DNA of 64,000 bases from Alitta virens (taxonomy: Eukaryota > Annelida > Polychaeta > Phyllodocida > Nereididae). The stretch is taken from the NCBI GenBank assembly GCA_932294295.1, contig OW028576.1, positions 50,337,199 to 50,401,198 on the forward strand. Direction: 5' to 3'. This document shows, piece after piece, positions 48,163 through 60,499 of the stretch; the stretch's first letter is position 1, and each line of letters begins with the position of its first letter. Both the position numbers and the translations under genes were made by a program. Under the pieces are notes generated by a model. The model was not told the origin of the DNA. It did no database searches and saw only the letters and a program-made list of their open reading frames with translations.

Positions 48163-48680
48163 ACTGACGTCACAAATTTCCGCACTTCGGCCAATCAGAG
48201 AGCAGTATGTTCTTCAGCCCATACTGATGACGTCAGTGCCGAAGGGAGCCGCATTCAACAAAATGTGCAAGTTTAGTCAGGAATGCCCTCTTGTAGCAGC
48301 ACAGGAAGGCCTAAAACAACTTTTGGTATATGAAGAACAGTTGTAAAGCATATTTGGGACAATTCTGTGCTTTAATAGTCTATGTCATGTATTTATCACA
48401 GAACATAGACGAAGTGTGGGCATAGGTTGTGGGGGCTGCATAGCCGATGGATACCTTTAGGATATAAATAATGCAGGCCGCTGGGTTTTCGTCAGCTGAA
48501 TTTGTGAGATCGGTAATTTAGGCCTGTGATTATACCATATGTTACTTCTAAAACTGGCCGCTAGCCCCAGCCAATACTGTGCACCTCATATATAGGAGTC
48601 ACTGTGCATGCTGGGGGACGTAGGCAGATTATTAACTTATCTGATGATGAAACGAAACAGAGAACAATAGGTGACAATTG

Positions 48681-51600
48681 CAGTCCTTGTCGTTTAAGGT
48701 GAGCAATTGCGCGCCCGCGCCATAACGCGCCTCAATTCAGGATAAGGCGAGCAAAAAACTGCTCGCCTACAAGTCAACTAGTGCGCTCGTGGTAGCACGT
48801 CCGACAATGCGTAAAACCGTTGTGTCGCGGTCTGTCATTGGTTAATCGGGGTCGCTTCCATTTCGAGGAACCAATCAGATCACAGCTTACATCGGGAAAA
48901 CATTAGCATTCGAAATGGCGACTTCAGGAAAGCAGACAACCTATTCAACTTTTTTGAAATGGGACGTCGTGAAACGGGGCATTGTGCCCAAAATAAAAAA
49001 AGAAAATGGAAAGGATCTTGTGTATGAGGTGAGTTAGCTTGGTATTAACATGCTGGAAGTGGCATTTGGCATGATGAGGTATGACTTTGGATTCAAGGAT
49101 ACCCTTGAAGTCAACCAATAGGAATTCAGTATTAGTTCACAGACACACCCACCTCTCTCAGCCAATCAGAGCCTGTTTGTTGTGTTTGTTTACTTAATAT
49201 CTGCACATGGCTTTCAATGGGCATTTCTATTGAATAAATAAATGTATAATTATTATTTTTTTTGAGGTCACAGTATGAAATAATGGCTTATTACAATTAT
49301 TACAATAAAAAATAAAATTTTATATTGCCACAATTTAATAACAATAGCAATAGATTTATTTATAAATATTTAAATATTTAAAGTTACAGTATAAAAACAG
49401 ACTAGCCATAGGCTATTTTGTGACAAAAAGGTAAAAACAAAGATTGAGTATTAAAATATGATGTATGATTGAATAACAAACTATGTATAATTATAATGAC
49501 AGAATATTAAAGTGATACCTGACATAATCAAATCTGAATTCTCTTTCTCTGCTTAACTACAGGTATACTGTGGAATATGCTCAAAGTATGCTTCCAAGAT
49601 CAAGACAGATTATCGCCTGAAAGGAACTGCCCTGACTGAAGTGGATCGATATGTCACTGGATCCAACTATGTGACGAAACACAACATCAATCGCCATCTA
49701 GATGGTCTTGCTCACAAGTTGGGACTGGAATACAGGGACCTTCTTGGTGATGGAGCTGAACCTGCAATTGGTGCCAGCAGTACAAGACAGCAGCCCAGTA
49801 TAGATGACAGTTTGCATAAAAATGCCAAAGTCGCTTACAAAAAACTTATGAAAACTGCTTATCTGATTGCTGTAGGTGGCCTTCCGTTGGCCCATTTTGA
49901 AACAGTAGTAAAATGCCAGAAGGCCAATGGTGTCAGATTGATCCATGGGTGCACATCAGGCAAACATGCACGGGAATTTGTACATGAATTAGCGGATACC
50001 ATCCGTGAGAAATTGTCTTTGATTATGTGTACTGCTAATTCATTTGCCATTCTCACAGATGGTAGTTAAGCGAGAAAAACCTCTCAGGAGAAGGAACTTG
50101 TCTTGATCCGTGTTGTCCGTGGCGGGGTTCCTGTGTATTACTGTGCCTCATTGGCTGATATGGACTCATGGGGTGATGCAAATGCTGATAATTTGAAACA
50201 GGCAATTGATAGTGTTTTCATTGAGAATTTGAAGGTACCTGAAACTTCTTATATACAAAAAATGATTTGTGCTACATCAGATGGGGCTAGTGTAAATACA
50301 GGGAAGTACAATGGTTTGCTTGTCCAGCTACAAAGATCCCAAAGGCCATGGTTGATTACCATGCACTGTGTCTCGCACAGATTGGAATTAGCATTGAAAG
50401 ACTCCTTGTTGAAGGAGAAATACTTCTCTAGGGCAAAGGATCTCATGGTTACCATCTTCTATCTCTTCAAACAGAGTGGCAAGATGAAGAGACAGTTCTT
50501 CAAACATGCCAAAGTCCTGGGAGTCACTGTGTACAATTTCCCAAAAGTGCACGGGACGAGGTTCGTCAACCATCAGAGGCGAGGGCTACATGTCCTTCTC
50601 CACAACTGGGGTGTTCTGATCCAACTGATGGAGAACTGCATTGCAAGCTCAGAAGGTTCCTATCGTGCCAACAAACCCAAAATGAAGGGTATCTTGAAAC
50701 AGCTCAAGAGCTTTCGTTTCCTTTGCCATTGCTCATTCTACCTCCAATTGCTGGAGAACATTTCTCAGCTCTCACTGAAACTGGAAAGGGGAGATGTCAA
50801 CATATTTGAGATCCCCTTGCTTCTTGCAACAACGTCAGCCAATTCTGACCTCCTGGCATCAGCAGCTGATTACGACACTTGTTTGAAAGATGCTGATATT
50901 CATGTTTCCCAGGGTATCAATGGTGAAGTGGACAAAGTCATCTGGAAAATGCCTAAAGCAGGCCACAAGCGGAAGGAAGCTGGGAACAGAGAATTTGTTC
51001 ATGTTGTTATTGAAAGAGGCTCATTGATAGACATGCATGAAGCTGAGCAATGTTCCAAGGAACAGCACTCTTTGGCATCCAAAGTTATTGATGATGTGAA
51101 CCAATGCCTGAATCATAGGTTCCAATCTGAAAAAGAAAACAAGCTGTTTCAGAGTATGGTGTGGCTTGACCCAGCCAACTGGAGTGATGACACAGCTCAT
51201 GAGCTGGCAATGATGAATACAGTTGCCGAGCATTTTTCTGTCACACTGGAGTTGGCTGGGTTTCAAAAGGAGAAACTAAAGAAGGAGTGGTTCAAACTGA
51301 AATCCCTCTGCAGTTTCTTCTACAAGGGTTTCAAAGCAAAGAAATTGTGGGAAAAGGTTTTGCTATACCGCAGGAAAGAAATTCCAAATGTCTGTCTTTT
51401 GGTAGAAGTGGTGCTGTGCATTGGTGTCAGCAACAGCATGGTAGAGAAGGCATTCAGTCAGCTCTCTGCCATGTTGTCTGACGGGCGCCTATCTCTTAAA
51501 CCAGCGACAATGGATGATCTTCTCATCATAAAAGTCAACCATGCCTCATGGTCACCAGAGGAAAGAGATAATATTATTGAAGGTGCAGTGAAGAAGCACA

Positions 51601-52599
51601 TGGAAAAACGCAGGAAGGTCAAAATGGATGAAACTCCATTCAATATGCTTGGGATCATTGAGGCTAGGATGACAGATGAGATTCCTCCTGACAGTGATGA
51701 GTCAGATCTTGAAGTTGATGAACTTCATGGAGCTGAAGGAGGGGATGCTGCCCCCATCATCTCTGTTGCTAATGAGAGTGATGGTTCTTTTGATGATGAC
51801 TATGATGACACAGGTAGTGAATTGTCTGACTTTGATGATGCTGAATTAGATGAAGCCATTAATCATATTGTGCTTGCAGCTGATGATTCAATTTGAGTAT
51901 TATTATTATTGATTTATTATTATTATAACAAATAATAATAATAAATATTTATATCTACAGTGCAAATATTATTCAAAAACAATCTCAAATGCCCTTCATA
52001 CAATTATTAAGAAAATATGCTAAAAATATATAGATATGTAAAATTTTAAATATACATGATTCAAATTAAATATCACAAAAATAACAATAAATATAAAAGT
52101 ATTTTGTATATCAATAAGCTAAAAATATAAAAATGTTCAGAATGTATATAAATTTGGATTTTTTACTAGCCTTGAAATTCCATACAGTATTAAGAAAATT
52201 TCCATTCTATGTATAGTAGTACTGGTTTTTCACCACATATCCCTTTAAGACTTTTGAGAATTTTTGGAATTTTTAACTTTTTTAACTAGTCATAGAATTT
52301 ACTAGTCTTGCTCCTTGTGAGTTGTCTTGCTAATGCTATGTGATGTTGATTCCATGTTTGTTTTGTAAAGTTCATGTTCAATTGTTGACAGTTGGTGGAA
52401 TAAAAAGAAGGAAAACAGTTTCTATTCAAACCATAAGCCAAGTTTATTGTTATTTCTTTCAGAATTTTTACTGCAGTGAAATCGATCTAAAATCATAGGT
52501 GCCACCAAACCATTTTAAAAAGTGCTCGCCTAAGACTGCTCTGAGAGAATTAGGCGAGCACTTTTTTGCTCGCCTGCATTTTATAAAAGACAAGGACTG
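48681..52599 (+). mobile_element. hAT transposon, near-complete
   Basis: Terminal repeats cagtccttgtc at both ends, flanked on each side by caattg (48675-48680 and 52600-52605), a 6-bp duplication. Subterminal ggcgagca/tgctcgcc motifs cluster near both ends (48757-48775 and 52524-52576). It carries a two-exon transposase. hAT usually makes 8-bp duplications; 5- or 6-bp subgroups are known. Confidence 0.88.
48915..51896 (+). pseudogene. hAT transposase with one in-frame TAA
   Basis: Exon 1 is 48915-49028 (begins MATSGKQTTYSTFLKWDVV, ends at GTGAGT). Exon 2 is 49563-51896 after an ag acceptor, and the splice is in phase. About 815 codons in all. Order: a zinc-finger-like region near the start of exon 2 (CGIC...HNINRHLDGLAHK); the catalytic region with TDGS at 50058-50069; MHCVSHRLELALKD (about 50361); the large helical insertion; and the C-terminal dimerisation segment (GVSNSMVEKAFSQLS), then an acidic tail. 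TAA at 50067-50069 interrupts the frame directly after TDGS, where relatives usually have a glutamine (CAA in one step). No other stop or shift is seen. It resembles the ZNF862/KIAA1586-like hAT group. Probably inactive unless the stop is polymorphic or read through. Confidence 0.87.
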
Positions 52600-52605
52600 C
52601 AATTG

Positions 52606-55600
52606 AAATTACATCATCGATTATGACATCATTGGACATCGCAACGTTCTGATCTTTACTTTTTGTAAATGGTTAATATGTTGCTCCATTCAAAATCATG
52701 TAGAAATTATATTTAAACGTATTGTAACGGTCAAATTGACGATAGTACAGGCTGGACAGAGCATTTCAGAATGAATTTTATTATCCACTGGGGGTGTTGA
52801 TGGTTGCGCGAATGCTTGCATTGCTCTCATTGCATACATTTACTAATTACAATAAATAACGATGCTGTAACTGTTTGTTTTTTTATATGTTTAACCTTCG
52901 CAAAATTATTGTTATTCATGCTTTTCAGGTGGTGTAGAACTGCATGCATATCTTAAGAAATTGAAGCCCTGGCTATCTTCTCCGGATTATGCCTCTTCCA
53001 GTGTATGCAAATCTCTTCCTGAAGGCACCAAATAGCTGTTTGAGCAAAACCTAGTCTATTCAATGGACTGTCAACACAAGAATACACGTACAGGTAATGT
53101 ATCCCAAAGACATTTAAAGATTTTTTAATATAGCTTTTCAGTACTATTTCTTTACTTCGCATTTAAAAGGTAATTTTTGAACCGCCTGGGAATGGAGTTC
53201 AATGAATGGCAGCACAGGTCTTCAAAAGTAATGTCTTTTACATTACATAAGCCTACATGAGTTAAGTATGTCTGAAATTACTAGAATTGTCTGTTATATG
53301 ATAAATAGCATATTGTGATGAAATTGTGGAGTAAAACTATATAAATTCCCATTTAATACAATTGCCAATGGAAATGAAATTCTAATATATGCAGTAATGA
53401 TTGAAAAAACCAGTAAGTCCCATGATGTGAAGTGCACAGACCAATATACATGTAGATATACAAGCTCATTAGCTCTGCTCCACGGAGTGGGGAGAGCTTT
53501 TGTGATTACATTGTCTTGCAAGATGACCTCGCCATCGCGCAAAAACATTCAGCGTGTGATAACACAACTTACATGGCGTCTTCCGCTACATCCCGTGGTT
53601 TAACGCTACATATTCCTCTTGTACAGGCTTCTTTTGCTTTTCAGCGTGTTTCTTGGCTCAATTATCCTACAAACACGCATTTTCTGCCAACCTACGGGCT
53701 TTCCACTTCTGTGTTGTCTCGCCATAGCGCAAGAGCGGTGTATGACGTCATGGTGGGAATCCCCCAGTAGGGGTAGCCCAACAGTCCTCACTTGATCGTC
53801 ACAAAAATGGTTCTTGGCCCGGTATGCACCCTGCATTAATGGCGGGAAATGCCGTCATTTCGATCTCCCACTGCTGTCTCCCTATTATATTAACCAATTC
53901 AGGTTCCACTACGGATACCAGTGTACCTGCTGCCATCAGCAGAGCTCTGCACATCCCGTCTCTGCACATCCCATGTGCATTCTAGTTCCATACCAAATAA
54001 CGTGAATTCCTTTCTGGTTGACCATCTCAGATTTTCATTTCTTGGTACTTCTAGGTATAATGATCACATGCAAAATTTTAGGACCTAGCTCCCATTTTGA
54101 AACACAAAGTTTCTTTTTAATATATAGTCTTTCCCCAATTTTGTAGCTCAAAATGCTTGTTTGAGATTTTCTCACCTTTTAGAAAGCTATATCTGGGCAA
54201 TCTCCGCAAATATTCGGATTACCGAAATGTTATGGATATTTGGATTCCTCTCATTGCATGGATCTATTCATTATGTGTTATAGTGAGCTATATTCTATTC
54301 CCAATATAGTGCTTCTTGTAGCTGCAATTAAGAGTTGAATGAATATATGCACTTGAGTCAAGTAAATGTCAGAATGCAAGATCACACATTTCAGGCTATG
54401 AGAATGCAAGAATCAAACTGAAGGATGCAATACCTTTGTATCTTTTTAATTTCCTGAACTCTTTGCAGAGTTGGCCTTGCATAGCATAATGGCATTTGAA
54501 TATAACTGCTAAATTCAACATCTTTTAAGGACTGATTTTGGTGAAATCTTAACTAGCAGAGTGCATATTTTGACTCACTGAATTGATTTTCTTTCTGTTG
54601 CAGTCTACTTGAACGTTCCAACTATGATTCCTGGTGCTTGAACTGTGACACAACAACTACCAAATGATGTACAGGCATGTAAGGTATGCACAGCCATTTT
54701 TCTTGAGTTGGATTGGGATTATATACCATTAAAGTGAGTAGTTAACTGAAAGTGATTTTTGATGAAAAACTACATCTTCTTCTGAGTTTATCACAGGTTT
54801 ATTGATATTAGACATTTATCGAAAAGTAAGCCTTGCTGTTGCAACCAGTAGGAAATTTTTCATTTTAGAAGTTGCATTGCTATTTCAATTTAAAATGATT
54901 TCAGATATTGTCAAATCAGAGGAGCTGTACATGCATGAAAGAATGGATGCTGAGAATTCTTTGTCTTAAACACTTGCTACATGCATTTTAGAAAATGGGT
55001 ACGTATATGAATTTTTTGATGTCGAGTCAAGTCACTAAGGGCATCTATGGGAAAAATCCTATACCTTTTGAACTAGTTCGCTGCTCAGCCATCAATTTAT
55101 GTGACCCGAACAGCTCATCTTCCTAGAGTGCAGTTACTCATTGTACCCCCTATTGATTATGTAATCGGTGATTACTTAGAACTCTAACACGAATAAAATG
55201 AAGTATTGTATTTCAAATACACTTCACTCTAAATCTGTGATGATGTTTTTGCAATTTTGAATGACATCCTGGTGAGTTTGTTGCCATTTTTTTTTTAAAG
55301 GTATCCATCATTGCCAATGGCTGTGAAATGAGGTCCAGAAAATTAAGGTACGTAAGGCCTGTCAAGACTGTACTTCAACTTTATTGTAACTGCGAGTCCT
55401 CTGGAGTAACACTGTACAACTTTTATTTTCAGAAATGGCAGCTGCCAAACTTATTCAGAATGAAACTACCTTGCATGCACACAGGGTCAACAGACATCAA
55501 CGGTAGTACTACTCTCACAGATGGCAGTGTTGATCTGTCCAAGTGTGCCTTGTAATTTGGATTGTACTTTGACCAGACTTTGTGCAAATGCTGTTCGAAA

Positions 55601-55990
55601 ATTTTTTTAATTTTAAGTTGGAAACAAAATTTGTCATTAACCAGTAAATAAAATGGTACATTTCAAATGGATTAAAGGCTGCAAACTTCATTACATCTCA
55701 TGAAGACAGCTGCTATTTTAGAGTACTTTGTGCGGACAGTGACTTCATTTAACATGATTTGTGTGATGCCTGTCATCTATGTTTAAAAACTAGTCATAGT
55801 GCTCATACAGTTTACTGTTCATTGAATATCAGTCAAATGTAAACACCAGGACTTCTTATATATACTACACATAGGCTACGTCAGAAATTGCTGAGTTTAA
55901 ACAGCATGTGAGTTTCATTTACATGGCCCGGTTTTACCGTATGTCTTGTTTAAAAAGATACAAAAAAATTATTGCCATTCAACCCTGACG
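52606..55990. other. Non-coding DNA, no supported gene
   Basis: 53460-54000 is GC-richer and has overlapping short frames on both strands, which suggests a transposon remnant or CpG-rich stretch rather than a gene. 55328-55555 is open but has no recognised domain. Confidence 0.35.
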
Positions 55991-56023
55991 CGCCAAATTG
56001 GGCGACATCCAACCCGTCCAAAA

Positions 56024-56314
56024 CTAACCCGGCAACAGTGAATTTGGTGCCATGGTGGGATTGGCGCAACCAGGGCATTCAGTAGCAGAACTTCCAACTG
56101 CTGAGGTGCGTGGACGCGATTCACACGTCCATGCGTCTTGGGCCTCTTGACGGGTTATCACTGTTCCTTGCATTATCAAAACAGCTGTTACCGTTGTCGC
56201 AGGGTCAGCTTGTCGGTTGACTAGTCGCCCAACAAAATATATGAAACGTGGTAAAGGGACTACTGACTGTCCATAAATTTCATAAATGGCCACTGAAAAT
56301 GCCTGATATAGCAT
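56024..56314 (-). CDS. Unidentified 96-codon open frame
   Basis: It stands out because its 3' half has mixed, GC-richer codon use and five cysteines or tryptophan-type residues near the end (AWTCESR, ECPGCANP). The initiator is the first Met after a stop. No family recognised. It may be a fragment of a transposon gene or chance. Confidence 0.2.
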   Translation of the reverse strand: MLYQAFSVAIYEIYGQSVVPLPRFIYFVGRLVNRQADPATTVTAVLIMQGTVITRQEAQDAWTCESRPRTSAVGSSATECPGCANPTMAPNSLLPG

Positions 56315-56319
56315 GTGAA

Positions 56320-58240
56320 TTTCATCAAAAAAACGTGGTAACTTTAAAATGCTTACTTATGATATAGCATGTGAATGTCGTTCAAAAAAAGTTTAACTCA
56401 ATGGTCTTTTCTTATGTTACCATCCTTGATCTATGTAAGCAATCTTTAAGAGGCCTTTATGTGAACATTAACATCAATATACATTGATTCAGACAAAAGT
56501 CCCAACTGGCTGATATGATTGCAGTCCCACTGTGAAAAAAAATTATTTATAAGACAAACTGCAACCTCACCTTAGTCTCGCAACTACTTATTGTCAGAAT
56601 ATAGCTTTTTTACCTCTGCCTAACCCTACAAAGTGAAGGTTTTATTTCAGAAAATCTTCATACATGTAAGCCTGTTGTAATGAACCACATGGAAGTTTGA
56701 GCTTGCTTTGACTTTATAAGTAAAGCAAGTGTGGTCAGCTGGCAATATAAGGATATAAAATTCATCAATATCATTGTGTGGTAGTTGACTTGTTATAATA
56801 TAATAATAATAATATTTTATTGTCTTTAGATATATATTTACATTAAAAGCATTTGGCATTAATATAATATCAATTAACAAGCATAAGCCGTTTCTGTGAT
56901 TCTAGACTTGATTACAATAGCAATTAAGTAGAATCCGTTTCTGTGATTATGTACGCTGAAGTGTTTTTCTGTTATTCACGATTGTATCTAGGAATATCTA
57001 GATTGTGTGAAGGCATGCATCGGCCATCACATATTGCTTCATAAATAAGCAATTACAGCTGAATTAAACTGGTGTTAGATATTTATTTTGCAATAGTAAC
57101 ACAACAGCATAATCTTGCACCATTCGGCATTATTTATAAGTCGGCACTAGCAGTGACGAATCTACCAATTTCGGGTGACGAACGGACCAGTTTTCATTGG
57201 GTCGAATCGCGCAGTGACAAATCGACCTGCTACCAGATTATTGATATATAAATTTCATTGACCTCCAGTGTACTGTACATGTGCATTGATATCTAGAGCT
57301 GAGATTTAATCAAAAATTACTATACAGGATAAGAATAAACTGGAAAATAATATATATATATTAAGCTCAGTGATTGTGACTCATAATGTGAAATATTTCA
57401 TTGTGATTAAGCATTTAAAAGCTTGCAGATGGATACATCCTTGATCACACTCACCAGCACTCATTGTGCACAATTAAGACTTGATACTTAGATTTTCGAT
57501 GGCAGATCTGTATCTGCAACATATAAAGCACCTGTCAATTTCCCAATTGTTATTAAGATAATTTGCAGTTTCAAATAAAGGATGCAAATCCCTGAGATTC
57601 CCAGGGCTATGCCTGCTACTCTACCTAACCGTGGCGTCACTAGAGTAGAGGGGGAGAGGAGGTAGGTCTGGAACAGAGGTCTGGTCCTGGCCTATCTTTC
57701 CTTGAGTGAAAACTTCTATTTCTTAATAAAGGCCTTCTTGACCAATATTACCCAGCAATTTGAAGGTTTACCATTTGCATCTCAAATCATGTAGATATAC
57801 ACCTGAGATCGACAGCATCTGTGCCATCGTCTTTTCCATTCGCGATCGTCTACGGGTTGCAATGGCCATATTTTTTACCTTGTAGATTGAGCTCAAGGGA
57901 GCAATCAGTTATTCATAATATTACCAGAATATCTGAAAATCTTTGCGGGCAGCCTTTTACGGTTTTACCTTTGGTTCTGCTCTTTGCTAATCCCTTTATC
58001 TATATGCAGAAAACGAAATTTCTAGTAAAAACAAAAACTAAATAGAATAAATAATTTAAATATTTTTTCATAATGAATGCTCCCTGATCACGTGATCGGT
58101 GGCCATTTTGCGACGTTTCCTCGCTTCGAAAATACCGACGGCGTTTGTAGAGTAAATATTGGAGCTACACAACTGAAAGTATGCTCAAATGTAGAACTTT
58201 TAGTCAGCTATCTAATCATACCAAAAGGATTTCTGTGCGA
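56320..58240. other. Non-coding AT-rich DNA
   Basis: Contains a palindromic gatcacgtgatc (58086-58097) with a CACGTG E-box core. No gene supported. Confidence 0.35.
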
Positions 58241-58262
58241 CAAACGAGGTGAGCGCTATACC

Positions 58263-58285
58263 TTGCTGAGACTTCGTCTCAGCAA
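58263..58285. other. Perfect 10-bp hairpin with TTC loop
   Basis: ttgctgagac, loop ttc, gtctcagcaa. No tract of T follows, and a bacterial-type terminator is not expected here. Confidence 0.6.
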
Positions 58286-59319
58286 TCTCTTAAGAAAAGA
58301 TAGGGGCGGCTCCTGGGCTTTGCTCTCTTGGTCTAGAGGGGAGGGGGTAGATGGAGTGTCATCTTCTTGTGGAAGATGGACAGAAATGTAATGTAAAGTG
58401 CAGATAGTATGATAATCCTAATTAGACTTCGGCGCCTTCTATATAAATTACCCTAAACCAAATTGAAGCCCCTTTTTCTCATATTTTTGAAGCAAAAAAT
58501 CGTCATTCCTTGAATTGTCATCATCTGTCGTCAGAAACTTACCTGAGATCATAGCTAATTTCCTTTGTAAGTGTCGCCATTTTGATAAATATGACATAAC
58601 ATTTTGTAAAAGTCCATGTCATTGAAGACTCCAATATAATGACATTTCAGCCTAGACTTTCAACTGAGTCTCATCTCAGCTTTGAGGGAAGTCAAGTTCT
58701 CCCAGTTCCAAAGTGGGCAGAGTCCAAAGTGCAGTAAGCACACAATATTCAGAGTCCAAAGTGTACAAGTAAATAACACAAGAGTGGATTTGCTTCCTCA
58801 GCTGGTGAAATGAAAACTCTCTGATATTTTTATTGTGCACAGGGTATATGTATTAAAGGTACAATTCATGCAGTTTCCCCCCAGCAGGGCTGAGAGGGAA
58901 TTATCAACCAATCACAATACAGTAAACTCCACTGCTGCTGACCATTTGCTCAATTATCATTCACATTGTGTGTGGTGATACCTCCCCCAAACAGGGTTGC
59001 TACCAGCATCTTTGGCTGAGATCTGGCAAGGATTAGTGAAGCTAAGACAATGGAGCAAAAGTGGACCACCTGCAGTGCTCTGCATTGTGCTGAGGCTATT
59101 TATAGCTCAAGTCACAATGGGCTATTGTACTGAGTGTCAACTTTGGCTTGGTTAGCAGTTTTGGAGGGAAAGTTTTGGAGGGAAAATTAGTAAGCTCCTC
59201 CCACAGTTCATGACTTAACAGTGAGGCATCCTAACAGGGCAATGCACTCACATAACACTGACAATAACTCAATATGAAGCAAAGGGAATGATACTTGTCA
59301 TCAATTGACAATTGATTGA

Positions 59320-59472
59320 TAATACAGTCAATCAGTTAATAATATAATCAATGTTAACAATATAATCAATGTTGATAATTAATTCAATGTTAACAATATA
59401 ATCAGTGTTGATAATTAATTCAATGTTAATAATATAATCATTGCTAACAATATAATCAGTATTAATAATCAA
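59320..59472. repeat. Tandem repeat, about 43-bp unit
   Basis: Units built from caatgttaacaatataatca and gttgataattaattcaatg repeat about 3.5 times with small changes. Confidence 0.85.
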
Positions 59473-59684
59473 CATTCCTTGCAGCAGGCTAAACTAGCTA
59501 AGACTAAGCATAATTAACAAGCAACTGCTGGCACATGTGAGTAGAGCAGTGACCAGCCAAGAATGTAGTGATGAGCACACACTACTACTGCATAGAGTCA
59601 CATGTGAGCAGAGGGCAAGTGTAATGATGTGTACATATAACAACTTGTACCTAACACATCCATTCAATCTGACAGGTATCTGCT

Positions 59685-60056
59685 TAAGGCAAGTGTAATG
59701 CAGAGCATGACACAATCTGACCTGCCTGTACAACCTTGCTCAAGGCAAGTGTAATGCAGAGTGCACACAATCAATGCACCTGTCAGATAACTCTAGCTGA
59801 CATATATCCTTTGCCTAAGGCAAGTGTAATGAGGAGCATGCAATCAATGCACCTTTCATGTTGCTCTGACATATATCTTTTGCCTAGGGCAAGTGTTATG
59901 AGGAGCATGCAATCAGTGCACCTTTCATATTACTATAACTGACATAACATATATCTTTTGCCTAGGGCAAGTGTAATGAGGAGCATGCAATCAGCGCACC
60001 TTTCATATTGCTCTAACTGACATATATCTTTCATATTACTATAACTGACATATAAT
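59685..60056. repeat. Minisatellite, 56-78-bp units
   Basis: Five units each begin aaggcaagtgtaatg or agggcaagtgtaatg at about 59685, 59741, 59817, 59886 and 59965. Later units share gaggagcatgcaatca, gcacctttcat and acatatatctttt. Confidence 0.88.
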
Positions 60057-60499
60057 AAGTGCTTGCCAGGGGCTGTACTTTACAATTTGATGACGTCACA
60101 ATGGCTAAATTGTGATATCACAATACTATATATATGTCATAAATGGTTTCAGATCTACATGTGCATTCTGAAAGCTTTATTAAGACCTTAAATCAACAGT
60201 ACATCTGCACTGTATCTTCTGAAAGTTGTTTTTTTCAAACCTCAATATGAAATAAATCAGAAACTTATGAAATATCAAACTAAAAAGATAAAAAAATTTG
60301 TTAGTAAAAAATGGTGGCAAACAAACAGATTTCTTGCCACTTGGCTGTTAAATTTGGTTGTTGTAAAATAATATGAAAGAAATTTAGAATTTCTTTCAAA
60401 ATCTGATAGAGAAAACTTTTCATAAGAAATCTCCCCTTTTCAAGGGTGTTCATTTCTGTCCATCTTCCGCAAGAAGCTGACACTCCATCTAGGGAGGGG

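Larger units (their letters stand above)
58340..60490. repeat. Inverted repeat pair bounding a 2.1-kb segment
   Basis: agatggagtgtcatcttctt then ggaagatggacagaaat at 58349-58386 recurs inverted at 60453-60491 (tttctgtccatcttcc, aagaagctgacactccatct). Arms are about 40 bp with a few differences. The enclosed DNA holds tandem repeats and no gene. Could be the ends of a decayed transposon. Confidence 0.5.

Noticed and set aside
53397..54005. Overlapping short frames on both strands
   Set aside because: No frame is favoured, no domain is seen, and they overlap each other heavily.
59685..60056. CRISPR-like array
   Set aside because: Whole 56-78-bp units are similar, with no short fixed repeat and unique spacers, and the DNA is animal.
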